22,315 nucleotides of DNA from Sphaeroforma arctica JP610. Taxonomy: Eukaryota > Opisthokonta > Ichthyosporea > Ichthyophonida. This document shows positions 1 to 10,620 of this stretch, one piece after another (the first letter of the stretch is position 1; each line of letters opens with the position of its first letter). The position numbers and the translations under genes were made by a program. Below the pieces are notes generated by a model. The model was given only the letters and a program-made list of their open reading frames with translations, searched no databases and was not told the origin of the DNA. The DNA lies in assembly GCF_001186125.1 (NCBI RefSeq), contig NW_014040543.1:142228-164542 (forward strand), in the 5' to 3' direction.

Positions 1-431
1 ATCTCAGGCCTTCTGAGAAGCCTTGGTTACTCAGAGTATTGGAGAGCCGGCCACACATATGACTCCGAACACGTTCCATTTCGCAGGTGTATGGGTGCTT
101 TGAATGGGTGTGCGTGTAGAGATGAGTGTGTGTATATGTGTGCACAAGCGATAGCAGACTGTGGTGATCAAGACAGTACATAGTATAGGAGAGCCGGCCA
201 TAGGTAGCGCTGGGCACATTTCATATCTCAGGCCTTCTGTTTATTTGGGGAATGGTTCTGAATATGTTTTCTGACTGATTTACCAGCGCATGTCGTTTCT
301 CTTGCCCGTGATTCTATCAGTAATAACGCTGCTGCGCAATGTGTCACACCGATATCATTCCATCGACAGCCACATACACACACCGGAACTCGTCCGCTAT
401 TAACTTAATGTTATTCGCCACATTCGTGCAG
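1..431 (+). other. Intron of RPB1 (3' part)
   Basis: This is the downstream part of an intron whose 5' exon lies left of the window. Nothing here translates to the RPB1 segment expected upstream, which in relatives ends with 'TLNTFHYAG'. The acceptor is the AG at 430-431, and TTAAC near 400 could serve as a branch point. The intron contains two pairs of short direct repeats: ATCTCAGGCCTTCTG at 1-15 and 225-239, and GGAGAGCCGGCCA at 41-53 and 188-200. A 154-codon minus-strand frame crosses the intron/exon boundary here and is a shadow. Confidence 0.75.
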
Positions 432-3400
432 GTGTGGGTAGTAAGAACGTCACCCTGGGTGTGCCCCGTTTGAAAGAGTTGATCAACGTCGCCAAGACGG
501 TCAAGACTCCCGCTCTGACGGTCTATCTGGTGGACGAGTACCGACAGGTAGATAGACCTTCTGTGCTCACAGGTGTACATATATACCCGTGCACGCGCGC
601 ATATCTGTATCTGCAGTAGCCATAGTCGGAACGTACTGTGTGACCACAAGTACTTTATATACCTGTACCCGAAGCCAAGTGCACATGTCGTTCTACTATC
701 CTTGTCCACCCCTGTGTGTGTGGTGGTGGGGTGGGATAATCTTTGAGCGATCCTTGAGCAACCGATGACTGGCTCGTGGCAAGCTTGAACAGGACGTGCC
801 TGGTGCATCTCTACTCGCTGCCAGAGACCTGATGGGGCGCTTGCACCCGTTGGTCAGTATTGAACAACCTTTGTGAGTTGTAGGGTTTGCACAAGTTTTA
901 GTAGGGTATACCAACGGCAATGCGTGCTTATTCATATCTCTGCATCATTCTATTACTCCTCCAGTTATGCAAAGGCGAGCACATTCATCCCGAAATTATA
1001 CCCCACACGGATTCAATCGCGACAATCTGAACACAACACACCTCCTTTTGAATACAATCGTAATCATAATCTTGATCGCAAAACATCGCTGAACACTCAA
1101 AAACCCTAAAATCCTAAAACATCACAGTACTAGAAATAATTTGTAACACCCCTAAAACATCGCATAACACTCATAGGATATGCAAAAGGCGAAGTATGTG
1201 CAGTCCAAACTGGAGCACACCACACTCCGCAACGTCACCGCAGGCACGGAGATCTACTACGATCCCAATCCAAGTGAGACGGTCATCGCTGAGGATGAGG
1301 AGTTTGTGAGTGCTTTCTACGAGATGCCGGAGGAAGATCTCGATATCAATCTACTGTCCAAGTGGATGTTACGTATCGAGCTAGATCGTAAGCGAATGGT
1401 ATGGGCCATAGTTGGCGGGAATATCATTTTATCATTGTTTTATTTTTGGGGTTGTTTTGTTTTGGGTTATTTGCTCTAGGGTACGTTGTATATGTTGGTG
1501 GTAGAGGATATGAAATTGTCGAAGTCGCAATCGTTTGGAGCCTTTCGAAGTATCACGCTGATCACATGCAATGCTCGGGCGGTCTGTAAGTGAAGATTTT
1601 CTCTGACCGGGGGGGCCTTCTGTGGGGCTTTCGCTAAACATTAGTTACTTACGACAGCAAGGAACCCTGTCGCATCTCTCACCTTCCTTTTTTCTACAAT
1701 CGTGGATCCCTGCCTAACCTTCATATCTATTGGCCACATTGTTTGTATTATTTTCCGTTGCGTCAGTATGCCCCACCTTGCCCTTCCCTTCAATGGTGTC
1801 ATTTCTTTCTGATGTACTGCCACGTCTCTATTGAATTTACCGATATAGGTTGACAAGAATTTGAATATGGAGCAAGTCGCCGCGCGTATCTCGGAGGAGT
1901 TCGGCGAAGACCTGTGGTGCATCTTCAGTGATGACAACGCAGACAAGCTTATTCTGCGCATCCGTGTGAAGACTGCGGTATGCTATTTAGCTTTGTTTGC
2001 ACGGTATATATGCCAGTATAGTGGTGTATGCGGATGTCCTTGTGTTGTATGTGTATGTTGGTTTGCCTGGCACACACGCATTGGGTGGCTGTGGAGTGTT
2101 CAAGTCTAAACGCTGCGAAACTCTTTTGGGCGGCTGTGGTATAGGTTGGCATGGTTGGGACCATCGTGCCTTAACATTGACTCCATACCTCCTGATTTGA
2201 ACATTTCCATGGCCTTTTTGTTTTGTTATTTTCAATACAGCCGCACGACAAGGACGAGGAAGACGGTGAAGATGAGGACGACCAATTCCTCAAGAAGGTC
2301 GAGAGCTCTCTGCTGAGTACCCTTGATCTGCAGGTACTGCCTTGCAGACTGGTGCACATGCACAGTATCCACGCTCATCTGCCACATGTTTATCAATCAG
2401 CCGTATGCATGCTAATTTATCGCCTATCCGTGGATTCTACCGCGCGAGCGCTTGCTGCGCGATAGTGCTGAACCCACACAGCCTACTTTATTCTGTGTGC
2501 GGGTGTGGTTTGGGGTTGGGGTTGGGCTGAGTTGGGCTGAGCATGGTATATCTATATTTTTTTCCTCCTTATATACTAATATATATATATGTATGTATTT
2601 AATGCTTTCTTGAATAAAATCGTCGTCAGGGTATCCCCGGTATTAGCAAGGTGTACATGACTGATAAGGACAGGCGTAAAATCTTCAACGAGAGTGGAGA
2701 GAGTGCCCAGGAGGATGAGTGGAAGCTGGAAACCGATGGCGTCAACTTGTTGGCTGTCATGTCTGAGTTGGCGATCGACGAGGTGTGTCTGAGATGTATT
2801 GTAAACAATACATTCAATAGTTCTTCAAGGATTTAGGGGGTTAGTAGACGTCTCTTCCCCGGCAGCGTGCCATTTATACTCGGATATCAGAATCAGCCCA
2901 AGTTTGCCTAAGAGTGTGAAGTGCCGCCTCACATCCATCTCACCTGTTGCTGTTGGTCGGTTTTTTATTCGCATTCCGTTATAACCTATGAATTGATTTG
3001 CCATTCCGAACGATTTGCCTTTCAGATCCGAACCACGTCCAATGACATCGTAGAGATCATCCACGGATTGGGTATCGAAGCCGTGCGAATGTCGCTTAAA
3101 AATGAGATCCATAAGGTACGTGTCTGCTGCGAGCGTGGGATTGCTATAGCATCCGCGTGGCCGTACCGTGCCCGTCGAAAGTGCATAAACAATCGATTGA
3201 TGTTGCGTTTTCTCGCTGTAAACCCTTGGTCTTCTTTACAGTTTTATCCATTGCAAGCCCTGCGTATCGATTCATTTTGGTAAGCGGAGATGAAGCTTTG
3301 TTATGGGGATGACTGCCCCACGCCCAAGTAGACTAGAATACACAGATGAACACTTCTCATACATATGAACACTTCTCATACATAGCGGTAATGCCTGGCG

Positions 3401-6400
3401 TGTGGTTATTAGTCTACACCCTGACATGTATCATGTTGCAAACAGCCAGGAAACGACGGCCTTGTTGCATGTGTGCATAGGATCACAGCCGTCGAACACA
3501 GCTTTCACAACCTATCTGGTGCTCACAGAGTCGGTGGTACTAATATCAATGCGCCTGGTTGTGTGCAGGTTATCTCCTTCGATGGTTCCTATGTCAACTA
3601 CCGTCATATGGCCATGCTGGTCGATATGATGACCTTCCGAGGCCACCTGATGTCTATTACGCGTCACGGTATCAACCGTAACGACAACGGTTGTCTGCAA
3701 AAGGCCTCCTTCGAGGAGACGGTCGAGATTCTGTTCGAGGCTGCTGCCTTTGGAGAGACGGATTACCTCAAGGGTGTGACGGAGAGTATCATGCTGGGTC
3801 AGTTGGCGCCGCTTGGAACGGGTGAATTCGATCTGTTCTTGAACGAGGTACGTTTTTGGGTCTAGGGGTTTCTCCGTCTCCAGTATTTCTCCCGATGCGT
3901 GTTGGTGCTGCGGGTATGTGCTTGCTGAAAGGGTATCGTGAAATCTGTGTTCCGCTGACTACAATAATCTACTTGTGTGTGTACACTGTTGAAAGTCGGG
4001 GGGTTTTTTTGGTCTTCCGGTGTAATGGATAATCTATCGTAAGCTCACGTACAAACTGCCGGCACGTCATGGACTCGTGTCTCGGTTCCATTTTCAAAGT
4101 GTGCATCCTTTATTGCCTGATCATATACGTACACATAACGTACTTTATTCTCCGGATTTCTTAACATTTGTGTATTTATGCACGCTTGTCTGCACCACGG
4201 CTTACACATACAGGATCAACTCCAGTTCGCACATGACGTTCCGCAAGTGGCGGACTACAACTCATCCATGTTCGACTCGTTTGCGCCATCCACCGGCATC
4301 TTCACACCTTCGCACGAGTATGTGTTTTGTAATTTTAGCCCAGAACGTTGAGGGAGACTATGCTTTGTGTATGATGGGTGTATGTATGTGCTATACGGTT
4401 GTGCCGGTATGTAAATGGCATATGGTTATTTGCGTATGTAAGTGGTATAAGGTTATTGGCCTTTGGATTTGTACCGTTGTTGTTGCGTTTACTCTTTGCT
4501 GTGCGGAATGCAATTTGATAGGCTATAAATATTCCATGATCCTACACCTTTTCCCTTGTATATGTTTCTTCTTTCTTCAAATTTTGCCTTACGTTGCAAC
4601 CGATCGATTACATCGCCAATGGCGCGGCATTCTGCATCTTTTGCGTTTCACTACCGTATCAGTGTTAATTTACGGCATTTCGTGTTTTTTTTGCACTACT
4701 GAATATATGGTACTGTAGCGGATTTCGTTTGTCTGCACTACCGTACGACTGTACAACATTTCGTTTGTCTGCACTACCGTATGACTGTACAGCATTTCGT
4801 TTGTCTGCACTAATGAAAAAATGTAAATGTACATCATTTCGTTCTTTCCCTAGTCTTTCTTCCCCAAATCTGGAGATTTGTTTAATGGGATTTGTTTAAT
4901 GTTTGGCCATCTCACTTGCAGTGGGAGTTATAGCACGGATCTCTACATTCTACACAATACTTCACATCACATCTATCCACTGGACGTTTTTTCCTCGTCA
5001 CATCCTTGCTATCCAATACCTCGAGTCGGTCTCCTCGCGGGGACTTTATCCACGGTGCACATCGTCGTGTATGTTAACCCCATCTAATGGTGTATTGTAT
5101 GCGCACGTGTTACGATCCCAACAGCTCCATGTCACCGGAATACGGCGGCTACTCGCCCGGTGGTATGACCCCTGGCGCACAGTTCTCGCCCATGCCCGAC
5201 TCGGGTGCCTTCTCTCCGGCCTATTCCAACGGTAGGTGCGCACACACATAGCGTGAGATGTACGGCTTACTGTTGAGGTTATATGTGTAATATGGTGTGT
5301 GCAGGCCTTGTGTAGTTGTCTGTGCAATCACGAGAGACGTTGTGTGTGATATGGCTGTACAGGCCTTATCCAGTGTTATTTGCACGCACGTGCGGCCTAA
5401 GAAGCATGCCACGGTATAGAGTGGGGGCTCCATGGTGTGGGGTGGATCATATTAAGATATGTGCAGGTCTGCGTACCTGACGCGTACTCCTCACGGTCTA
5501 TGTAGGAATATTAAATCGCATTGTTGGTATTTCACAACAGTCTGTTCGTATACATATAGCCTGCCACGTGCACACATTTTGTAAGCGGTTTATCGTGTAG
5601 TAGACAGTGGTATGTGTGTGTGCATGTACGCGCCGACTGACATTGACATCCCGTTTTCTTATATAGTGACATGTGCTGTAAATAGGCTTGTTCTAGTGGC
5701 TGCGTATTGGTACAGGCTGTTGTGTATGATGTATACCTATGTTTGACGAGTACTCCGCAGCTAAAAATACAGGCTTGGTCACTGTTGAAAGCTACGTCAA
5801 GGTTTGTTATTCAATCGTCTTCTTCATCTCCATCTGCATCGTACTACCAAAAGGCCCAGGATCGCCCGGTGAACCGTGGTCGCCGACATCCCCCGCATAC
5901 ACACCCTCGTCACCTGCGTACAGCCCCACTTCACCGGCTTATTCGCCTACGAGCCCGTCGTACAGCCCCACCTCGCCGGCATATAGTCCAACTTCGCCTG
6001 CTTACAGGTATGTTCTCTGTCTATTTTTTGTATATCTTGAAAAAATATTGTTTAGTGTGGTGCAGTATGTATGTGCAAGTTCATTCTTGTTTTTTTAACA
6101 TTGTACAATAGATGACTTCTGCATCTCGTCATGACGTTAATTGCGAGGCTGAATAATTGAACACATTCGCATTTCCCTACATCCCGAACTCCACCGCCCA
6201 CCATTGCCATCCTAATCTCCATACTTCGCCTTAAATTCGTATCAATCTACAATGCGTATCTTTGCGCTAAGCTACTGAACTAACCCCCTTTGCCTACTCC
6301 AATACTTCCAGCCCTACCTCGCCCGCATACAGTCCAACGTCGCCAGCGTACAGCCCCACATCTCCATCGTACTCGCCGACGTCCCCTGCATACTCGCCCA

Positions 6401-7738
6401 CCAGTCCGGCGTATTCACCCACCAGTCCGGCTTATTCGCCTACGTCGCCGTCGTACAGGTAAGCCTAGGCCCTGGGATTGAATTGCATTGAGTTGGATTG
6501 GATTGGATGGGTCTTACTTTGGGCCAATGGATTTGTTTTCTAAATTGCTACGATGTTGTACGATATTCCGGTTTTTTCGGGGGTCTGACAATATCGTTGC
6601 CGAGGCTCTGGGGTTGTGCCCCCTGGTACAGAGGTTTTTATAATCTGTCGCGCTTACTACAATCACACCCACTCATGGTTTGCCATAGCTCGCTTATCTC
6701 TACCTGCATCCTGCCACACCCCATCATTGACCACATTCAACGCCTCCCTGCGTATCTTCGTATTTGCACTCTCTGCAGCCCTACGAGTCCGGCTTACAGC
6801 CCGACCAGTCCGGCTTACAGCCCCACATCGCCTTCGTACAGCCCCACATCGCCTTCGTACAGCCCCACGTCACCGTCCTACAGCCCCACCTCCCCCGCTT
6901 ACAGTCCCACGTCACCCGCGTACTCGCCCACGAGCCCGTCGTACAGTAGCTCGGCGGCGGTCTACTCGCCGAGTTCGCCTGCGTACAGGTAGAGGGCCCT
7001 ATCATGTGTGTGGTGTACGTGGTCATTGTGATGCAAGTGTGTATGTAGAGTCTCAATGTTGTCTGGGAAGATTCTACTCGCATGCATGCACCTGGTTGTG
7101 ATGCGTGATTGCCTGGCGCAGGTCATGCGGCCTGTAACAAATTTATGCTATGTGTCACCAATATGTCTATGTTTGATATCCGTTGTCATCTATGTGTGTG
7201 ATGTCATCTCCAAAGCCACATGTGCGAGGTATTGACAAATGGAATACGATTTCTACGACAATGTCATTGTGGTTTCTATACGTCCCCGGCGTAAAGTATT
7301 CGAATCCACCACTTAAAGTTCACGGTACTGATCCCTCACTCAGACTTCTTTGCTATTCCAATACTCATGATATATAGTCCGACCAGTCCGTCGTACAGTC
7401 CCACATCGCCGTCGTATAGTCCGACGTCGCCGTCGTACAGGTAAATTCCCATCTCGAAAACGATTGATGCGCTCGCATATCGAAAAGTGTGTTTTTCAAG
7501 CGTATATACTAGCACGCATCAACGTTGTCTTGCTAATGACATATACTTTTAAAGCATTCAACTGTTAGTCGTCTGTTAGTCGAACGCTTTATTCGTATAT
7601 CTAATGCTAGTTCACTTCTGATCTTCAATTTGTAGTCCGACAAGTCCCTCGTACAGTCCAACGGATATGTCCTATTCCCCGACATCTCCGGTGTATTCAC
7701 CGGATGGCACAAACGGCACCAAGAAAGACGCCAAGTAG
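432..7738 (+). CDS. POLR2A (RPB1): RNA polymerase II largest subunit RPB1, C-terminal 653 residues (14 exons, 5' end outside window)
   Basis: RPB1 forms much of the Pol II catalytic core in the nucleus, and its tail recruits processing factors. I join exons 432-547, 1177-1398, 1849-1977, 2241-2333, 2630-2782, 3026-3115, 3569-3847, 4214-4317, 5125-5231, 5860-6007, 6312-6458, 6779-6988, 7378-7440 and 7636-7738. All have GT-AG borders and matching phases. Landmarks in order are [35 protein letters not shown], an acidic stretch ([12 protein letters not shown]), [58 protein letters not shown], a GGMTPG linker and then the heptads. The protein ends TNGTKKDAK at TAG-TAG. The first exon starts with two bases of a split Gly codon. 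The first seven introns are phase 0. Codons in the core exons favour C or G in third position, as in highly expressed genes. Confidence 0.97.
2512..2536 (+). other. Possible G-quadruplex motif in an RPB1 intron
   Basis: Four runs of at least three G (GGGG, GGGG, GGG, GGG) are separated by loops of 2, 2 and 7 nt on the sense strand of intron 2334-2629. They would therefore be present in the pre-mRNA. This is a pattern match only. Confidence 0.4.
3346..3383 (+). repeat. Two perfect 19-bp direct repeats in an RPB1 intron
   Basis: The 19-bp unit beginning ATGAACACTTCTCA occurs twice, head to tail and without mismatch, in the intron between exons 3026-3115 and 3569-3847. It looks like a recent local duplication. 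Confidence 0.85.
4677..4842 (+). repeat. Tandem repeat of about 36 bp in an RPB1 intron
   Basis: A unit beginning ATTTCGTTTGTCTGCACTA and ending near GACTGTACA occurs at 4722-4757 and 4758-4793, almost identical. Diverged copies lie at 4677-4721 and 4794-4835, and a stub at 4836-4842. The array sits inside the 807-nt intron 4318-5124 that separates the end of the Pol II core from the linker. No open frame or gene is visible in it. Confidence 0.85.
5860..7738 (+). other. RPB1 CTD block: about 29 heptads on five exons
   Basis: The Pol II tail runs from WSPTSPA to YSPTSPV and is followed by [15 protein letters not shown] count 29 heptads. Position 7 is Ala in 15, Ser in 12 and Val in 2, with no Lys-7. 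Most repeats are exact YSPTSP(A/S). The clearly degenerate ones are [28 protein letters not shown] and YSPTDMS. The four introns (6008-6311, 6459-6778, 6989-7377, 7441-7635) all cut the Ser-2 codon after its second base (TAC AG|gta). The internal exons are 147, 210 and 63 nt, that is 7, 10 and 3 whole heptads. Phosphorylation at Ser-2 and Ser-5 is known for the family, and both residues are kept in nearly all copies. Confidence 0.95.
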
Positions 7739-8279
7739 TAGTGCCTGTTCTGCGCGAGTCGCCGATTTGGCTTATATCGTACGAGTCTTTTTTCAGAAAT
7801 TGACGTTGGTTTACTGTCGTTTGGGGAAGAATTGTATTTATGGAATAGGACTGGATGCTACGTACTTTTCCCCAGCGATAGGGCTGTCGGTGGTGTAGTC
7901 CGTGTCTCGAGGTGCACGTATAAGCGATGCAAACAGTTCTGGGCATTGGTTGTACCACGTGGATTTCTCGCTGTAGCACTGAGATCGGATGAGATGCCGA
8001 AACTCGGTTTCACCGCGACGTTGAAGATTATCTGCGAGAAAATGACGAGAAATATGCGTACAAATGTCCATCAACAAGATCCGAATACGGCAGTTGTATA
8101 TCGCACTTTACACACTGACTAGAGTGATACGGGATTTTGGAGGATAGCACTGGAATGTTTTTTTTTGGTGCTTGGGCGAGTCTTCCTAACAGTAGGAGTT
8201 CTGCTGGATAGCCGCAGGGCGAATTGACCCGCCACGTACACGTGAGTGCCTTTCCCAATAGCTACATCACCTTTAGTGA
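7739..8279 (+). other. Probable RPB1 3' UTR
   Basis: About 540 nt lie between the TAG-TAG stop and the first downstream AATAAA. Frames are open on both strands here (96 codons plus, up to 148 codons minus), but neither resembles a known protein and the minus one runs across RPB1 coding sequence. Confidence 0.55.
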
Positions 8280-8285
8280 AATAAA
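8280..8285 (+). terminator. Candidate RPB1 poly(A) signal AATAAA
   Basis: This is the first canonical hexamer after the RPB1 stop codon. It lies at the point where composition changes to the AT-rich intergenic island. Confidence 0.55.
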
Positions 8286-8443
8286 GAAGTTGTAAACTTC
8301 AACGCGGATGGAATTTACGCTTCGAAGCTATTTTATGCACGATTTGTTGATAAATAACCCTTCCATCATGTAAGAAGGCCAAGGAAGCAAGCAGGAGCCC
8401 AGAGCCAAGAGGCCATTATTTTAAATACAAAAATCACTCGCCT

Positions 8444-8457
8444 GGTGGCTGGTGGTG
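8444..8457 (+). repeat. GGTGGCT/GGTGGTG heptamer pair
   Basis: Two adjacent 7-nt units share GGTGG. This is a weak array on its own, listed because 7-nt periodicity recurs across the island. Confidence 0.4.
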
Positions 8458-8545
8458 TCTAGTGATTGGTGGTCGAACCAAATCTATTAAAACTATTGGG
8501 AAAAAAAGGCGGTTTTTGTAAAAAGTAGAATTCATACAAAAAGAC

Positions 8546-8580
8546 AAGTCTCAAGTCTCAACTCTCAACTCTCGAGACTC
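8546..8580 (+). repeat. Heptamer array AA(G/C)TCTC x4 plus a diverged fifth unit
   Basis: Consecutive units are AAGTCTC, AAGTCTC, AACTCTC, AACTCTC and GAGACTC, with exact 7-nt spacing. Confidence 0.8.
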
Positions 8581-8953
8581 GAGCGTCTCTGTATTTGTTT
8601 TGAAAAATCCCTTTTTGATTGTTTTCAAAAAAAGAAAAAAAAGAAAAGAAAAGATCGGTCTTTTGTTTTATTTTAGAATATAATTCGGAATTCCCTTCTT
8701 GTTTTTAGAGTTTTTTAAAATAGTAAACAAAAAGTCCATTATTTAAAAAAAAGGGTTCTTTTTGGAAAAGTCCTTTTGGCTTTTGAACATGCCACGAAAG
8801 TCATTTTTTGAAATGGTTTTATTCGTTTGAGAATTCGAATCCAGATTTCAGTAAATATCGTTGTTTATGTACATGTATTTATCATTTAAAAAAAAAGATC
8901 ATAATTCACAGCCTTCTATTATGTAGAACACATATTGATGTAAATATTTATTT

Positions 8954-8980
8954 AAGTTTCAACTTTCAACTTTCAACTCT
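8954..8980 (+). repeat. Heptamer array AA(G/C)TTTC x3 plus a partial unit
   Basis: The units are AAGTTTC, AACTTTC and AACTTTC, then AACTCT. This is the same family as the array at 8546, with T for C at position 5. Confidence 0.8.
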
Positions 8981-9073
8981 AAAGGCACCAATGAACATGA
9001 AACTATTAACGCCTGAAGCCCTGAAGCCTTCTTGTGTGCCCCGCGGGCTACCTTGTTGAGGTTGAAGGCTGAG

Positions 9074-9094
9074 GCTGGAAGCTGGAGGCTGGCC
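9074..9094 (+). repeat. Heptamer array GCTGGNN x3
   Basis: The units GCTGGAA, GCTGGAG and GCTGGCC follow a shorter GCTGAG. This is again a 7-nt period but with an unrelated, GC-richer sequence. Confidence 0.7.
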
Positions 9095-9920
9095 ACCTGG
9101 AGGATGGACTCCCTGGAGTCCTAGACAGAAAAGAAAACAGATTTTCTAAAAATATACATGGCCCAGCTTTCATTTCGTTTAAGCGTCAATACGTTTTCAA
9201 AACATTGCGTTAGCGGCAAACAGGATACGTTTTCGTACGTTACATGACCTTGGTGATGAAGCCCGCCAATATATTGGCATATGCCGTCCAACTTTAGACA
9301 CCGAAATATGGGCGATTACCTGATATATAGGTTGAACTTTCGCAGTTTTGGATCCAGTCCAACGCATATTTGTTATTTTTTGATCTGTTTAGCACAGTTC
9401 TTGAAAAAAAGTGTTTTGAAATTGTCGTTTAGGAAGCACCAAATTGAATACATATTTACGGTATTCGTAAAAGTGGGTGTTTAAAAAACAAACAAACATA
9501 AAACGTAGTACTTTTTCAGCTACATAGCGTGTACGGCTGTACGATGTACGTTATGAGGCCTATACGAGTGTACGTATTTAGTACGCTGTACGTACCCATA
9601 GTAATACCACACTCTGAGTCTCTGACTCATGTGAAATTGTGAATCATGAATTCAGTTTGCGTGTTTATTGGCTAATAAAATCATATGGCGTGTGCAAGGT
9701 AATCCTTTTAAAAATTTCTGATGAATAAATTGCCATTTTAGTTTTCCCTCTCATTCTTCTCGAGAGTAGTAGAGTAGGAAATAGAACTGAATGGAAAAAG
9801 TAAATAGAACTAAAGGCGGCGCGGAGTCTCAGACTCGGCCTTGCGGGCTTATTGTATACCTTTTTTTTTAAATAAAAACAAAAGGGCAACTACAAAGTAC
9901 AATACAGAAAGTACAGACAC

Positions 9921-9936
9921 TCAGTCAGTCAGTCAG
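9921..9936 (+). repeat. TCAG microsatellite
   Basis: Four perfect TCAG tetramers are followed by decayed copies and an inverted CTGA-containing stretch up to about 9954. Confidence 0.85.
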
Positions 9937-10066
9937 TCAATCACTGACTCACTGTATGCAAATATGCCAATATTTATGTCAATATGCATATTGTGCGAAT
10001 GTACGTTGAGCACCGGTGAGCCAAGCCTTAACTCTCGGATCTCGTGAGGAGTGCTCTCTCCCTTTA

Positions 10067-10087
10067 AAGTTTCAAGTTTCAAGTTTC
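10067..10087 (+). repeat. Heptamer array AAGTTTC x3
   Basis: Three perfect AAGTTTC units occur. They match the first unit of the array at 8954, in the same orientation, 1.1 kb away. Confidence 0.85.
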
Positions 10088-10620
10088 AAATGTAAAATTG
10101 TAAATATGAGCGTTTTCGACTCGGACAATCGGACGACGGACTGTGGTCTCTCTTTGAGTCTGTAACAAGTGACAAACTGTGTCGCTGACAGGCTCTGAGT
10201 AATGAGAGTATTTCTCTCTCTGAGAGAGGTGCGACCAGGATGAGGGACAGAGAGAGCACGACAGCCAGACATAGTCAATTATGTAGTCAACTCCCCACTC
10301 ACCACTGTCACCAGTCACGTCTCACCAGTCCCCATTCAGTCACCCCATAGCCTTCCTATATTGAACAACTTGTCACATAAATTTATAGCCGCCTAAATTA
10401 TAACATTTTAGCCTTTTTAGGAATAGTGATACTTACTGCTATTTCAGCTTCGACGGGCGTGATATGAGGTCGGACTTCGGAGTCGAGAACCCCTTTCGCT
10501 GCAGCTATTACAAAATACATGTATAATAACTAAAACAATTCTTTGATGTTACGCACTACTTCGCTGTGTGCATTTATATATATCTGCGTCCTTGTCGAAT
10601 ATAACAGATATTAAATTACA

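Larger units (their letters stand above)
8291..10620. other. AT-rich gene-poor island between RPB1 and the M14-like gene
   Basis: No convincing coding region, RNA gene or transposon protein is seen in these 2.3 kb. The content is A and T runs, short inverted repeats (for example TTTTGAAAA with TTTTCAAAA near 8600-8630), a GTAC-rich patch at about 9506-9596, a TCAG microsatellite at 9921-9936 and several 7-nt-period arrays listed separately. The promoter of the downstream gene must lie in its right part, but I could not identify a core element. Confidence 0.6.

Noticed and set aside
344-808. 154-codon open frame on the minus strand
   Set aside because: It runs antisense across a certain RPB1 exon (432-547) and its intron, and has no recognisable domain.
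2511-2526. TTGGGG-like telomere repeat
   Set aside because: There are only about two and a half units, inside an intron of an essential gene. This is better read as a chance G-rich tract.
4077-4718. 213-codon open frame on the plus strand
   Set aside because: It covers RPB1 exon 4214-4317 in the wrong frame and otherwise lies in introns. The correct frame of that exon continues the RPB1 reading.
4878-5087. Possible extra RPB1 exon ([12 protein letters not shown]...)
   Set aside because: It has a usable CAG acceptor but its peptide does not resemble the Pol II linker. The acceptor at 5124 gives a correct phase and a [11 protein letters not shown] linker directly.
6290-7101. Arg/Pro-rich and other long frames over the CTD exons
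   Set aside because: They are the heptad repeats read in other frames; the repetitive DNA keeps all frames open.
7533-7979. 148-codon minus-strand frame over the last RPB1 exon and 3' UTR
   Set aside because: It is antisense to certain coding sequence, with no domain and no splice context.
7832-8122. 96-codon plus-strand frame after the RPB1 stop
   Set aside because: It lies in the probable 3' UTR, without similarity to any family I know.
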